Positions 1 through 6,672 of a stretch of 17,851 nt of DNA are shown here, piece after piece. Numbering within the stretch: position 1 is the first letter of the stretch; every line of letters starts with the position of its first letter. The DNA comes from Gemmatimonadota bacterium. GTDB lineage: Bacteria; 4572-55; J002. A program made the position numbers and the translations under genes. The notes under the pieces are model-generated. The model worked only from the letters and a program-made list of their open reading frames with translations, did no database searches and was not told the DNA's origin. The DNA is taken from positions 1-17,851 of the forward strand of contig RFFQ01000162.1 in the NCBI GenBank assembly GCA_003697105.1, in the 5' to 3' direction.

Positions 1-6
1 AACCAT

Positions 7-71
7 TCAAATAGTGTGATAATTGCATGATAGCTCCTTTCAGTAAAGTGAGCAATAATCAAACTATTTGA
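7..71. repeat. Long imperfect inverted repeat, 20-nt arms
   Basis: The arms at 7-26 and 52-71 are complementary at 18 of 20 positions around a 25-nt spacer. The left arm reads TCAAATAGTGTGATAATTGC. The structure is AT-rich and no clean T tract follows, so it is a poor intrinsic terminator. It could be an operator, a cruciform, or the end of a small non-autonomous element. It lies at the window edge, so its upstream context is unseen. The repeat itself is certain; its function is unknown. Confidence 0.75.
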
Positions 72-128
72 TTCAATTTTATTCAAGTGCAGATTTCTGT
101 GGAGACTTCAGAGTGATATATTAATCCA

Positions 129-281
129 TCCACGGTGCGCAACCCCGCTAACCGGAACTACGTTGGCGAAGACATGCTTTAACATGAGGCGAATCTCCGG
201 CAATAGTTGAAAACCTCACATGTTTCCGCTTATTCCCCATGATTACCCCGTTTTCAGTGCTGAAAACGGGGTTTTCGTTTT
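129..281 (+). ncRNA. Candidate small RNA or attenuated leader
   Basis: A possible promoter has -10 TATATT at 117-122 and a weak -35 TTTCTG at 94-99, 17 nt apart. A strong intrinsic terminator closes the segment at 245-281. The sequence between them has no likely coding frame. AACCCCG at 141-147 is complementary to CGGGGTT at 267-273, the 3' arm of the terminator hairpin, so an alternative antiterminator-like fold is possible. It matches no RNA family I recognise (not tRNA, tmRNA, SRP RNA or RNase P). The terminator is well supported; the start and the RNA's existence are inference. Confidence 0.3.
245..281 (+). terminator. Intrinsic terminator, plus strand
   Basis: A 13-nt perfect inverted repeat (245-257 and 260-272; left arm ACCCCGTTTTCAG) forms a hairpin and is followed at once by TTTTCGTTTT. 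There is no matching T tract on the other strand, so it acts on plus-strand transcription. It lies well upstream of the sdpR promoter and insulates it from anything to the left. Confidence 0.8.
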
Positions 282-357
282 CGGAGTCGATAACGACGCT
301 ATCGCCGCTTTGTCTGGTTCCGAATTCGTTGCTCCGGGCAATCATGGAACAAAAGTC

Positions 358-386
358 TTGACGGTTTACCTGAGAAGAGTTATTAT
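358..386 (+). promoter_or_regulatory. Sigma-70-type promoter of the sdpR-sdpI pair
   Basis: TTGACG at 358-363 and TATTAT at 381-386 are separated by 17 nt. The predicted start of transcription is near 393, giving a leader of about 45 nt before the ATG at 438. The palindromic operator at 392-415 covers the predicted start site, which fits repression by the first gene product. Confidence 0.7.
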
Positions 387-391
387 CATAA

Positions 392-415
392 TTAGATAAT
401 TTTTTAATTAACTAA
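392..415. promoter_or_regulatory. Palindromic operator, probably for the SdpR-like repressor
   Basis: TTAGATAATT (392-401) and AATTAACTAA (406-415) are complementary at 9 of 10 positions, separated by TTTT. ArsR-family dimers bind AT-rich inverted repeats of this size near promoters. The position, directly downstream of the -10 element, suits autorepression. The repeat is directly visible; assigning it to this repressor is inference. Confidence 0.6.
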
Positions 416-437
416 CTATAGTATCGCGAAACAGCTC

Positions 438-725
438 ATGCACAAATTATTCAAAGCGCTGGATGACCCCACTCGGCGAGAAATTCTAAATTTACTCAAG
501 GAAAAAGACCGCACCGCTGGTGAGATAGCAAAACAGTTTAATATGACCAAGCCAAGTATTTCCTATCACTTAGATTTGCTGAAGCAGGCAGAAGTGGTGA
601 TTGCGGTCAAAGAGGGTCAATTTGTAAAATATTCGCTCAACACCACAGTGTTGGCGGAAATTATCCAGTGGTTAATGAGTCTAAAAAACGCTACCCCGGA
701 AGGAGATATTCATGAAAGTGAGTGA
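438..725 (+). CDS. sdpR: ArsR/SdpR-family winged-helix autorepressor
   Basis: A 95-residue DNA-binding protein of the ArsR superfamily. The opening KLFKALDDPTRREILNLL (residues 3-20) and the recognition helix around TKPSISYHLDLLKQAEVV are hallmarks of the SdpR branch. There are no cysteines and no ELCVCD-like metal site, so metal sensing is unlikely. In Bacillus subtilis, SdpR represses sdpRI and is sequestered at the membrane by SdpI when the toxin SdpC is bound. The SdpI-like gene overlaps this one by 14 nt, so the two are probably translated together. A strong promoter and a palindrome overlapping the start site precede it, consistent with autorepression. No strong ribosome binding site precedes the ATG, but this start matches family length. 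The symbol is given by family and gene context; no SdpC-like toxin gene is visible here, so the signal is unknown. Confidence 0.85.
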   Translation: MHKLFKALDDPTRREILNLLKEKDRTAGEIAKQFNMTKPSISYHLDLLKQAEVVIAVKEGQFVKYSLNTTVLAEIIQWLMSLKNATPEGDIHESE

Positions 726-1371
726 ATTTATCAAAAAGGAAGTGCTAATTTGGCTGGTTATGGCGGTCCCGTTTGTCGTGTTGGGGCTTGTCTGGGAGAA
801 GTTGCCGGAACAAGTCCCCTTGCATTGGAATTTTCGGGGCGAGGTGGATCGCTACGGTGGGAAAATCTCCCTGCTCAAGATGGCACTGATAAACATCGGG
901 GTGTACGTATTGATGCTGGTTCTACCCAAAATTGATCCGCGCCGCCGCAATTACAACCTTTTTGAGCGCCCGTATCACATCATCCGCCTGCTGATTCACC
1001 TGCTCCTATCGGCATTACTGATCGCCAGTGTGGTGATTGCGCTTGGCTACCCGCTCCACATGCCGACGGTGGTCCAACTGATCATTGTGGGCGTGTTTTT
1101 GGCGTTGGGCAATTATCTGGGCAACATCCGCCCCAATTATTTTGTGGGGATTCGCACCCCGTGGACGCTGGAAAATGAGGAAGTCTGGAAGAAAACGCAC
1201 CGAGTAGCCGCGATGCTGTGGGTTTTTAGTTCGGTGATGATGCTGGGGTTGCGGGTCTTCGTCGGGCACGACCTGTTTAGTTACCTTTTCATCGGTTATA
1301 TGGTGCTGATCGTACTCGTACCGGTGATTTACTCTTACGCCATCTATCCTAAAGGTGAAACCAGCGCTTAA
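712..1371 (+). CDS. sdpI: SdpI-family (DUF1648) multi-pass membrane protein
   Basis: A 219-residue inner-membrane protein. The N-terminal DUF1648 signature runs from a first hydrophobic helix to PEQVPLHWNFRGEVDRYGGK (about residues 32-51). The C-terminal half has the SdpI motif NYFVGIRTPWTLENEEVWKK (about 143-162) followed by two further hydrophobic segments; about six membrane segments can be read in all. SdpI in Bacillus gives immunity to a secreted toxin and holds SdpR at the membrane. The ribosome binding site AGGAG precedes the ATG inside the end of the upstream gene. The 3' end overlaps the convergent glycosyltransferase gene by 23 nt and no terminator lies between them. An immunity or stress-signalling role is inferred from the paired repressor; the ligand is unknown. 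Confidence 0.85.
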   Translation: MKVSEFIKKEVLIWLVMAVPFVVLGLVWEKLPEQVPLHWNFRGEVDRYGGKISLLKMALINIGVYVLMLVLPKIDPRRRNYNLFERPYHIIRLLIHLLLSALLIASVVIALGYPLHMPTVVQLIIVGVFLALGNYLGNIRPNYFVGIRTPWTLENEEVWKKTHRVAAMLWVFSSVMMLGLRVFVGHDLFSYLFIGYMVLIVLVPVIYSYAIYPKGETSA

Positions 1372-3187
1372 TCAGCACCAACGGTTGGTTTCGTAGCCGT
1401 TGAATGACGCGCCGGTTATGGAAAATATCGGCAAAATGGGGTTTTAAGCGGAGCAATTGCCCGATATACCGCCCATTTTCCCATAAAATCTGGGGAAAAT
1501 AGCGCACCCACATCAGGATGGTCCAATTTTTAAGGATCAATATCCACCGCTGTTTTGCAGATGTGGCAAGTTCTGGAAGTGTGGCACATCTGGCTTTTGC
1601 GCGGGGAGCTAGCACCGCCTCCCAACCGGTTAATCGTGCCCGGAATGCCAGATCAACCTCATCGATCTCACCTTCAAATTGCGGGTCAAACCCACCTAAT
1701 TGATATAGCATATCGGTACGGTAGAGTGCCACCACTTTAAGGGGGGCAAAAATCGGACGCAGTTCCGAAGGTTGCTTCTCCGAATGTTCAGGGGATTGGA
1801 TGTTGAAAACCGGCGTACCCCCCTTGGAAATCAACCACCCAACAATCTCTTGCGGATCGAAAATCAACCGCGCCCCCACCATCCCAATCCGGTTATCAAA
1901 TTGAGCAACCGTCACTAATTCAGCGATAAAATCCGGCGGAATTTCCAGACCGGTATTCAACAGCAAGGTGAAATGTCCGAGTGACAGATTTTCCAGATGT
2001 TGAATTCCGGCAAGGTCTGCATCCACAAGAACGTCAATATTTTGATACGTTTGTTGCTGTAAAATGTGTATTTGGGTGTCAATGTCATCTGGGTCACCCC
2101 ACAAAATCACGCTAACTTTCGGGTTTTCCGGAAGGTCGGCGGATTGTGCCCCGTGTAACAGCAACATCGTGCGGCGTTCATCTTCCCCCCGGTCAATTAG
2201 TTTCTGAATGTCGGCGGCAGAGACACGCTTTTTACGCTGAATATGCCAGCGTTTCAGCAGAGTCGGCGGCAGATGAACTATCGCCGAGAGCACCCCTCGC
2301 ACAAATTGCCAACCATAGCCGGTTTTCAGGAAGTGAAACCCCGCGCTGGTGAGGATGCCATCCAACACAATCGCCGGAAAGTGGCGAACCAACAGCGGTA
2401 ACGGGTAATTTTTAAGGATGGTATAAAGTTTATTGCGAGCAATCCAAAAGGTTTTGCGCGGGGTCTCCAGCAGGAGTGGATTGTTGTATTTTGCCAGATG
2501 GTCAAGGTCCACTTCCGCCGCCGTCACGCCCTCCATGTGGTAGATAATCGAATTTGGCACATACAGGCATTTATAACCCGCCAATTGCGCCCGAAAACTC
2601 CAATCCACATCTTCCAAATAGGCAAAATAGGCATCATCAAAAAGACCGATCTCATCAAAAATGGTTTTGCGATACACTGCCGCTCCACCGCAAGCGCCAA
2701 ACACCTCCTGTTCCTCTTGGAAATACGGTGTCAATTTGCGCCCAAAACCACGCTTAAACGGGTTGCCACTACTGCTGATCATATCGCCGGCGCCATTGAT
2801 GATCTCCCGTTGCCAATAGTCCAGCATTAAGCAGGCAATAAACCCGACATCCGGCCGCCGCCGGAAGGCATCCATCGCGGCAGTGAGCCAATCTGGATGG
2901 GCTTCGGTGTCGTTATTCAGCAGGGCGATAAATTCCCCTGTTGCCGTTTGAATGCCGGCATTGACTGCACCGGTAAATCCCCGATTTTGGCTAAGTTTGA
3001 CAAGTGTAACCGTTGGAAATTCGGATTGAACAAATGGGATAGAATCATCCGTCGAGCCATTATCCACAACAATGATTTCCACATGAGGATACGTGAGATG
3101 TTGTAAGGAAGGGAGGCAAATTTGGAGTAAGTGGCGACCGTTCCAATTTGGGATCACAACGGAGACACGGGGTAGCATGGTATTCAT
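1349..3187 (-). CDS. Two-domain family-2 glycosyltransferase
   Basis: A cytoplasmic-face sugar transferase, probably for cell-surface polysaccharide or lipid-linked glycan. Counting from the ATG at 3187 (612 residues), domain 1 (about 8-225) is canonical GT-A: VSVVIPNWNG, VVDNGSTDDS with D42, the nucleotide-sugar motif LLNNDTE (89-95) and EDVDW (192-196). It resembles rhamnosyltransferase-type GT2 enzymes. Residues about 240-320 contain hydrophobic and basic segments that may attach to the membrane. Domain 2 (about 357-530) repeats the fold but reads LLNTGLE (409-415) where domain 1 has LLNNDTE, so it has probably lost activity. Start choice: a GTG at 3280 keeps the frame open but has no ribosome binding site and would translate through a terminator hairpin. 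ATGs at 3187 and 3178 fit the family, though both also lack a ribosome binding site. The 3' end overlaps the sdpI-like gene convergently. Confidence 0.85.
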   Translation of the reverse strand: MNTMLPRVSVVIPNWNGRHLLQICLPSLQHLTYPHVEIIVVDNGSTDDSIPFVQSEFPTVTLVKLSQNRGFTGAVNAGIQTATGEFIALLNNDTEAHPDWLTAAMDAFRRRPDVGFIACLMLDYWQREIINGAGDMISSSGNPFKRGFGRKLTPYFQEEQEVFGACGGAAVYRKTIFDEIGLFDDAYFAYLEDVDWSFRAQLAGYKCLYVPNSIIYHMEGVTAAEVDLDHLAKYNNPLLLETPRKTFWIARNKLYTILKNYPLPLLVRHFPAIVLDGILTSAGFHFLKTGYGWQFVRGVLSAIVHLPPTLLKRWHIQRKKRVSAADIQKLIDRGEDERRTMLLLHGAQSADLPENPKVSVILWGDPDDIDTQIHILQQQTYQNIDVLVDADLAGIQHLENLSLGHFTLLLNTGLEIPPDFIAELVTVAQFDNRIGMVGARLIFDPQEIVGWLISKGGTPVFNIQSPEHSEKQPSELRPIFAPLKVVALYRTDMLYQLGGFDPQFEGEIDEVDLAFRARLTGWEAVLAPRAKARCATLPELATSAKQRWILILKNWTILMWVRYFPQILWENGRYIGQLLRLKPHFADIFHNRRVIQRLRNQPLVLIKRWFHL

Positions 3188-3199
3188 TGTGGCAACATC

Positions 3200-3232
3200 A
3201 AAAAATAAAGACGAGGATAGTTCATCCTCGTC
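3200..3232 (-). terminator. Intrinsic terminator between DUF2892 gene and glycosyltransferase
   Basis: On the minus strand GACGAGGAT, a 5-nt loop GAACT and ATCCTCGTC form a perfect 9-bp stem (plus-strand 3210-3232), directly followed by TTTATTTTTT. This is a textbook terminator for the DUF2892 transcript. It ends only about 12 nt before the best glycosyltransferase start codon. Confidence 0.85.
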
Positions 3233-3297
3233 AAATTCAAAGGCATCCGGTAGTTGCGGGGAACCTAAAACACGCCCCACAATAGCCTAAACCGGCA

Positions 3298-3480
3298 TTA
3301 TTCTTTATGCGTGGAAATACCAAACGGGAGATAAGCGGGGCACCACTTGAAGATAGCGGTCAAAATCGGAACAATCCCGATAACCCCCCACCAAGAGTGA
3401 AAATAGAATCCGATTGCCAGAATCACAACGCCAACAACTAGCCGAATCACGCGGTCAAGTGTCCCGATATTATGCTTCAT
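3298..3480 (-). CDS. DUF2892 (YgaP-type transmembrane) small membrane protein
   Basis: A 60-residue protein with two hydrophobic helices. The opening NIGTLDRVIRLVVGVVILA and the closing WWGVIGIVPILTAIFKWCPA are typical of the DUF2892 family (about 60-70 residues), which occurs alone or fused to rhodanese domains as in YgaP. The single Cys in KWCPAY is conserved in the family. A strong ribosome binding site (AAGGAGG) precedes the ATG. An intrinsic terminator follows about 65 nt downstream. A perfect palindrome GTTGTT-A-AACAAC (3515-3527) lies about 35 nt upstream and could be part of its control region. The function is unknown; a link to sulfur or redox chemistry is only suggested by the family. 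Confidence 0.85.
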   Translation of the reverse strand: MKHNIGTLDRVIRLVVGVVILAIGFYFHSWWGVIGIVPILTAIFKWCPAYLPFGISTHKE

Positions 3481-3573
3481 AGACCAAACCTCCTTCCTTA
3501 CGGTACGTGAATATGTTGTTAAACAACCCGGCTACCCCCCCTAAAATTAAAGAGATTGGGGCGGCATAAATTT

Positions 3574-4047
3574 TTAGTAACTCTCTTGCACCGGATAGCC
3601 TTTTACCTGAATCTTATAATAATCAGCTGTTTCGTTTGGGGCAACTACTTTTTCGTAGGTGGTCTGTTTGGGTCCCAGAGATACCGGGTTCCAACCAATC
3701 GGGCGTTCGACGGGAACGCCGTCACGGGTGAAAAACTGCACCCGGTATTCGCCATTGACCGGGTCTTCTTCATCGGTATTAACAAATGTTAGTGAAAGTT
3801 CGAGGTAATTCTGGGCAGTTAAGGACTCTGTGACGCGCCGCAGTTGCAATGCTCCTACGTTATCTTCTTCTACCATGACCATAATTCCGCGTTCACCACT
3901 ATCTTCCGAGGCAGGCTCCACCTGTACCGGAATTCTTCCCTGACGGTCGGGAATCGTCGTTTCGATCACTACGGGATGGGGTGTTGTTCCACAGCCAATC
4001 AGGTAGGTTGTTACCAACAGTAAGGCTAGCACGTATTGAATACGCAT
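3574..4047 (-). CDS. YcfL-like (DUF1425) lipoprotein
   Basis: A 157-residue predicted lipoprotein. The signal sequence ends in the lipobox LIGC (Cys19). A mature DUF1425-like domain follows from about residue 75, with NYLELSLTFVNTDEED, YRVQFFTRDGVPV and GWNPVSLGPKQTTYEKVVAPNE, the pattern seen in E. coli YcfL. Residues 20-70 are a linker rich in Glu and Pro. YcfL has no firmly known function but is encoded next to lpoB in enterobacteria, and here it lies in the same cluster as two lpoB-like genes. A good ribosome binding site (AAGGAG) precedes the ATG. It is last in the lipoprotein block and no convincing terminator follows. Family assignment is fairly sure; a role with LpoB is inferred from gene neighbourhood. 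Confidence 0.75.
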   Translation of the reverse strand: MRIQYVLALLLVTTYLIGCGTTPHPVVIETTIPDRQGRIPVQVEPASEDSGERGIMVMVEEDNVGALQLRRVTESLTAQNYLELSLTFVNTDEEDPVNGEYRVQFFTRDGVPVERPIGWNPVSLGPKQTTYEKVVAPNETADYYKIQVKGYPVQESY

Positions 4048-4135
4048 GACTCGATCTCCTTCATCTAAAATGACAAGAACAATTCTGCTTGGATAATAAA
4101 GGGACGGCTCTCATTTGGCGACTTGCACAGAAGGT

Positions 4136-5440
4136 TCAACGGAAAGTACGGTAGCGTAAGAACCGTTTCTGTCCCGCCTCTACCCGAACACCGGTATATT
4201 GAAATTGCTCGATAGTGAAACCACTACTACCCATAATATCTAGGGTGACGGTGTAGGTGCCCGGCGGCACCAGCAACCGGGCTACTTGAATATTATCCGG
4301 TAACGTCAGCCAACTACGGGTATCCGCAGCTTCGGTAGCAACACTGAAGATATTAAAGAGACATCCGGCAGTTTCGCCGTATTCTTTCTCGATCTGTTTC
4401 TGGATACCGTACTTGAGCGTCGCACGTGTCACCGCTTTGGTGGTGATACGCAAGCGTCGGTCTTCCAAATTTTTGACCGCAATATCGGCGACATCTTGAA
4501 CTTTTTCCGTATAGACCGATTTACCCCCTACCGAAAGCCGGGCGGATTGGGTTCGCGGCGGTCGTTTGATATAATAAGGAAACGCAACCGTGATTTGATC
4601 ATCGATTTTATCCTCAATCCGAAGATTTACAACATCCTGCCCCTTATACGGCACCATTCCATTATCCCAAATCAGGATAATTTCACCGTTTTCGGCATAG
4701 CGCTCTTGCGGAATGTAGGTTAGATTTGGAAAGGCTGACGCGTAGGTATCGTACTCTGTCTGAAATCCAAGCGCTTTGGATGTTCGGAGTAAATCTTTTT
4801 TGAGTTGGGTAGGTGCTGGGAGAGCATAAAATGTTTGGTAATCGGACTGGTAGGTCTCATAAGCATTCCGGTAGGCAATAAACGCATCATTGATATCGCC
4901 CTCCGCTTCATAAATCATACCCATTAAATAGAGCACAAAGGCATCCGATTTATACCGGTTTTTGGTTTCGTATTTTTCATTGAGTTCACCCAATTTCAGG
5001 TTTACCCGGCGGGCTTCCACTAGAGCACCATCCAAATCATTTAACATCAAGTAGTTAAGTGCCATATAATAGTGAATCATCACCTGTTCAAAATCTTCAC
5101 CGCGGTAAGGGTGCGCTAAATCATTGATCATATAGGTCATGGCTTCCCGGCTAATACTTTTTGCGTACAATTCATCGATGCGCTCCAACGCCCGCTCGAA
5201 GAATTGGTTGCTTTCCTCGTATTTCCCGCGTAAATGGCTGACCATACCCCGGTCTAAGTAATATAGCAAAATGTCCTTATCACTATATGCCGCCTGACTT
5301 CGCGTTAAAAGCGTATCCGCTTGCGCCAGATCACCGCGCAAGAAGGTATCTTGAATCGCAATCGTCTTTTGATAGTGAGTGGCGCAACCGGAGAAGACAA
5401 AGCTGAAGATGGATAAAAGTAATAAGTGGCTTATTTTCAT
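4136..5440 (-). CDS. COG3014-type lipoprotein with TPR-like repeats
   Basis: A 434-residue predicted lipoprotein with lipobox FSGC (Cys19). Residues about 25-230 are helical and TPR-like (ALNYLMLNDLDGALVEARRV, YLMGMIYEAEGDINDAFIAY). Residues about 240-434 are rich in beta strands (ILIWDNGMVPYKGQD, SVGGKSVYTEKVQDVADIAV, VPPGTYTVTLDI). This layout and the GMVPYKG segment match uncharacterised COG3014 lipoproteins, often encoded beside lpoB and ycfL. It probably sits at the periplasmic face of the outer membrane and may scaffold protein complexes through its TPR half. There is no strong ribosome binding site. It is separated from the upstream lpoB-like gene by a 34-nt hairpin that could process or attenuate the transcript. 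Confidence 0.75.
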   Translation of the reverse strand: MKISHLLLLSIFSFVFSGCATHYQKTIAIQDTFLRGDLAQADTLLTRSQAAYSDKDILLYYLDRGMVSHLRGKYEESNQFFERALERIDELYAKSISREAMTYMINDLAHPYRGEDFEQVMIHYYMALNYLMLNDLDGALVEARRVNLKLGELNEKYETKNRYKSDAFVLYLMGMIYEAEGDINDAFIAYRNAYETYQSDYQTFYALPAPTQLKKDLLRTSKALGFQTEYDTYASAFPNLTYIPQERYAENGEIILIWDNGMVPYKGQDVVNLRIEDKIDDQITVAFPYYIKRPPRTQSARLSVGGKSVYTEKVQDVADIAVKNLEDRRLRITTKAVTRATLKYGIQKQIEKEYGETAGCLFNIFSVATEAADTRSWLTLPDNIQVARLLVPPGTYTVTLDIMGSSGFTIEQFQYTGVRVEAGQKRFLRYRTFR

Positions 5441-5479
5441 GGACGTATCGGGTTGAATGTAAAATAGATATGTGGTATT

Positions 5480-5513
5480 AGACCCTTCGGATGTTTAAAC
5501 ATCGGAAGGGTCT
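5480..5513 (-). promoter_or_regulatory. Intercistronic hairpin
   Basis: Two 17-nt arms meet without a spacer (5480-5496 and 5497-5513) and differ from perfect complementarity at one position; the ends are AGACCCTTC and GAAGGGTCT with TTTAAA in the centre. It lies between the second lpoB-like gene and the COG3014 gene. No T tract follows on either strand, so full termination is doubtful. A partial terminator, an RNase processing site or a 3'-end stabiliser are all possible. Confidence 0.6.
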
Positions 5514-5538
5514 CTAGGAGATCACAAACCGAGGGCAA

Positions 5539-6135
5539 TCACAATTTGAATTTACGGCCCTGTTGGATTAATTTTTTCAATTTTTTATCCCCGATCCAGA
5601 CCTTGCGATTGGTTTCCAAATCGCTTAGTTCCAGATCGATTTGATAAAATACAACTTGCTGTTTGCCCTCCTGATCGACAATCGACTGGATCGTGCCGCT
5701 CAGCATAAAATCCGCCCCGGTTTCTTGTTTCCAGCGGGCGCGGGTTTCTTCGGAGGCAAACTCTTGCTGGTCGGCGCGTTCTTGACGGATGTCATCGCGC
5801 ATGGCGCCACTTTGCACCATTTCCACCAGACCGGAATTGATCAACGCCCGCTCAATCTCATTGATAAATGTATCGATCGCAATGTGTTCGTGGCTCCGGT
5901 TGCGGATATTCCCCACAATAATGACCGGTTGTCGGGCATTTTCGGTGGTGAACGTCGCCAACCACGGGTGATTTAGCGCATCGGCGATCATTTCTTCCGC
6001 AACTAAGCGAGAATCGGTGTCATTCCATTTCCCGCTGAGGTCGGTGACACTCTGCGGGTCAAGGCGGGTCACATCTGTGCGGGCACACCCGGAGACCCAC
6101 ACCACCAGCAACATCCAAATATGAATACGCAACAT
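5539..6135 (-). CDS. LpoB-like penicillin-binding-protein activator (copy 2)
   Basis: A 198-residue predicted outer-membrane lipoprotein with lipobox VSGC (Cys17). The mature part matches the LpoB family: VTDLSGKWNDTDSRLVAEEM, PVIIVGNIRNRSHEHIAIDT, ALINSGLVEMV, and the C-terminal TGADFMLSGTI plus YQIDLELSDLETNRKVWIGD. In E. coli, LpoB reaches through the peptidoglycan and activates PBP1b. Here the linker after the lipobox is very short, whereas E. coli LpoB has a long disordered one. It is the downstream member of a tandem pair at a 642-bp offset from copy 1. It has extra C-terminal residues QQGRKFKL that copy 1 lacks. No strong ribosome binding site is seen. Its partner synthase is not in this window. 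Confidence 0.85.
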   Translation of the reverse strand: MLRIHIWMLLVVWVSGCARTDVTRLDPQSVTDLSGKWNDTDSRLVAEEMIADALNHPWLATFTTENARQPVIIVGNIRNRSHEHIAIDTFINEIERALINSGLVEMVQSGAMRDDIRQERADQQEFASEETRARWKQETGADFMLSGTIQSIVDQEGKQQVVFYQIDLELSDLETNRKVWIGDKKLKKLIQQGRKFKL

Positions 6136-6672
6136 GGCTCAAACCCATTATAAATACGAACAGCGGAGGTATTCTCCGCCGCTCACTCATAAAAACAGAG
6201 ACTAATCAATTAACTTTTTAATTTTTTTATTACCAATCCAGACCTTTTGGTTGGTTTCCATGTTCGTCAGTTCCAGATCGACCTGATAGAACATCACTTT
6301 GCGATTACCGCTGGCGTCTTCGATGGCATTGATCGTGCCGCTCAACATAAAATCCGCACCGGTTTCTTGCTTCCAGCGGGCGCGGGTTTCTTCGGAGGCA
6401 AACTCTTGCTGGTCGGCGCGTTCTTTACGGATATCATCACGCATGGCGCCGCTTTGCACCATTTCCACCAGACCGGAATTGATAAAGGCGCGTTCTAAAT
6501 CTTTAATAAATGTATCTTCGCTGATATGTTCCCGAGTTTTGTTGTACACATTGCCCACAATCACGACCGGCTCCCGGTTATGTTGCGTTTTGAATTTGGT
6601 CAACCACGGGCGGGAGAGCGCATCGGCGATCATTTCTTCCGCAACTAAGCGAGAATCGGTGTCATTCCATTT
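5729..6672. repeat. Tandem gene duplication (lpoB pair), 642-bp offset
   Basis: The two lpoB-like genes align at one constant offset of 642 bp. Two runs are identical at the DNA level, including third codon positions: 5729-5783 with 6371-6425 (55 nt) and 5975-6030 with 6617-6672 (56 nt). The regions between them have diverged. Such islands fit an older tandem duplication with local gene conversion or strong selection on part of the gene. Confidence 0.9.
6163..6179 (-). promoter_or_regulatory. Short hairpin between the two lpoB copies
   Basis: GCGGAG (6163-6168), a 5-nt loop and CTCCGC (6174-6179) form a perfect 6-bp stem in the 66-nt gap between the two lpoB-like genes. No clean T tract follows. 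It may tune expression of the downstream copy, but it is weak evidence alone. Confidence 0.35.

Larger units (their letters stand above)
1..437. other. Intergenic region without a convincing gene
   Basis: This 437-nt stretch before the sdpR-like gene has no reading frame with a ribosome binding site or recognisable protein. From left to right it holds a 20-nt-arm inverted repeat (7-71), a possible -10 element TATATT at 117-122, a transcribed-looking segment ending in an intrinsic terminator (245-281), and then the promoter and operator of the sdpR-like gene (358-415). The 65-codon frame on the minus strand (148-345) has no ribosome binding site and runs through the terminator hairpin, so it was not called. 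Confidence 0.7.

Noticed and set aside
148-345. 65-codon frame on the minus strand
   Set aside because: No ribosome binding site or family resemblance, and it reads through the plus-strand terminator hairpin at 245-272.
3188-3280. GTG start that lengthens the glycosyltransferase by 31 residues
   Set aside because: No ribosome binding site, an N terminus unlike the family, and the added part translates a terminator hairpin. It is kept only as an alternative in the findings.
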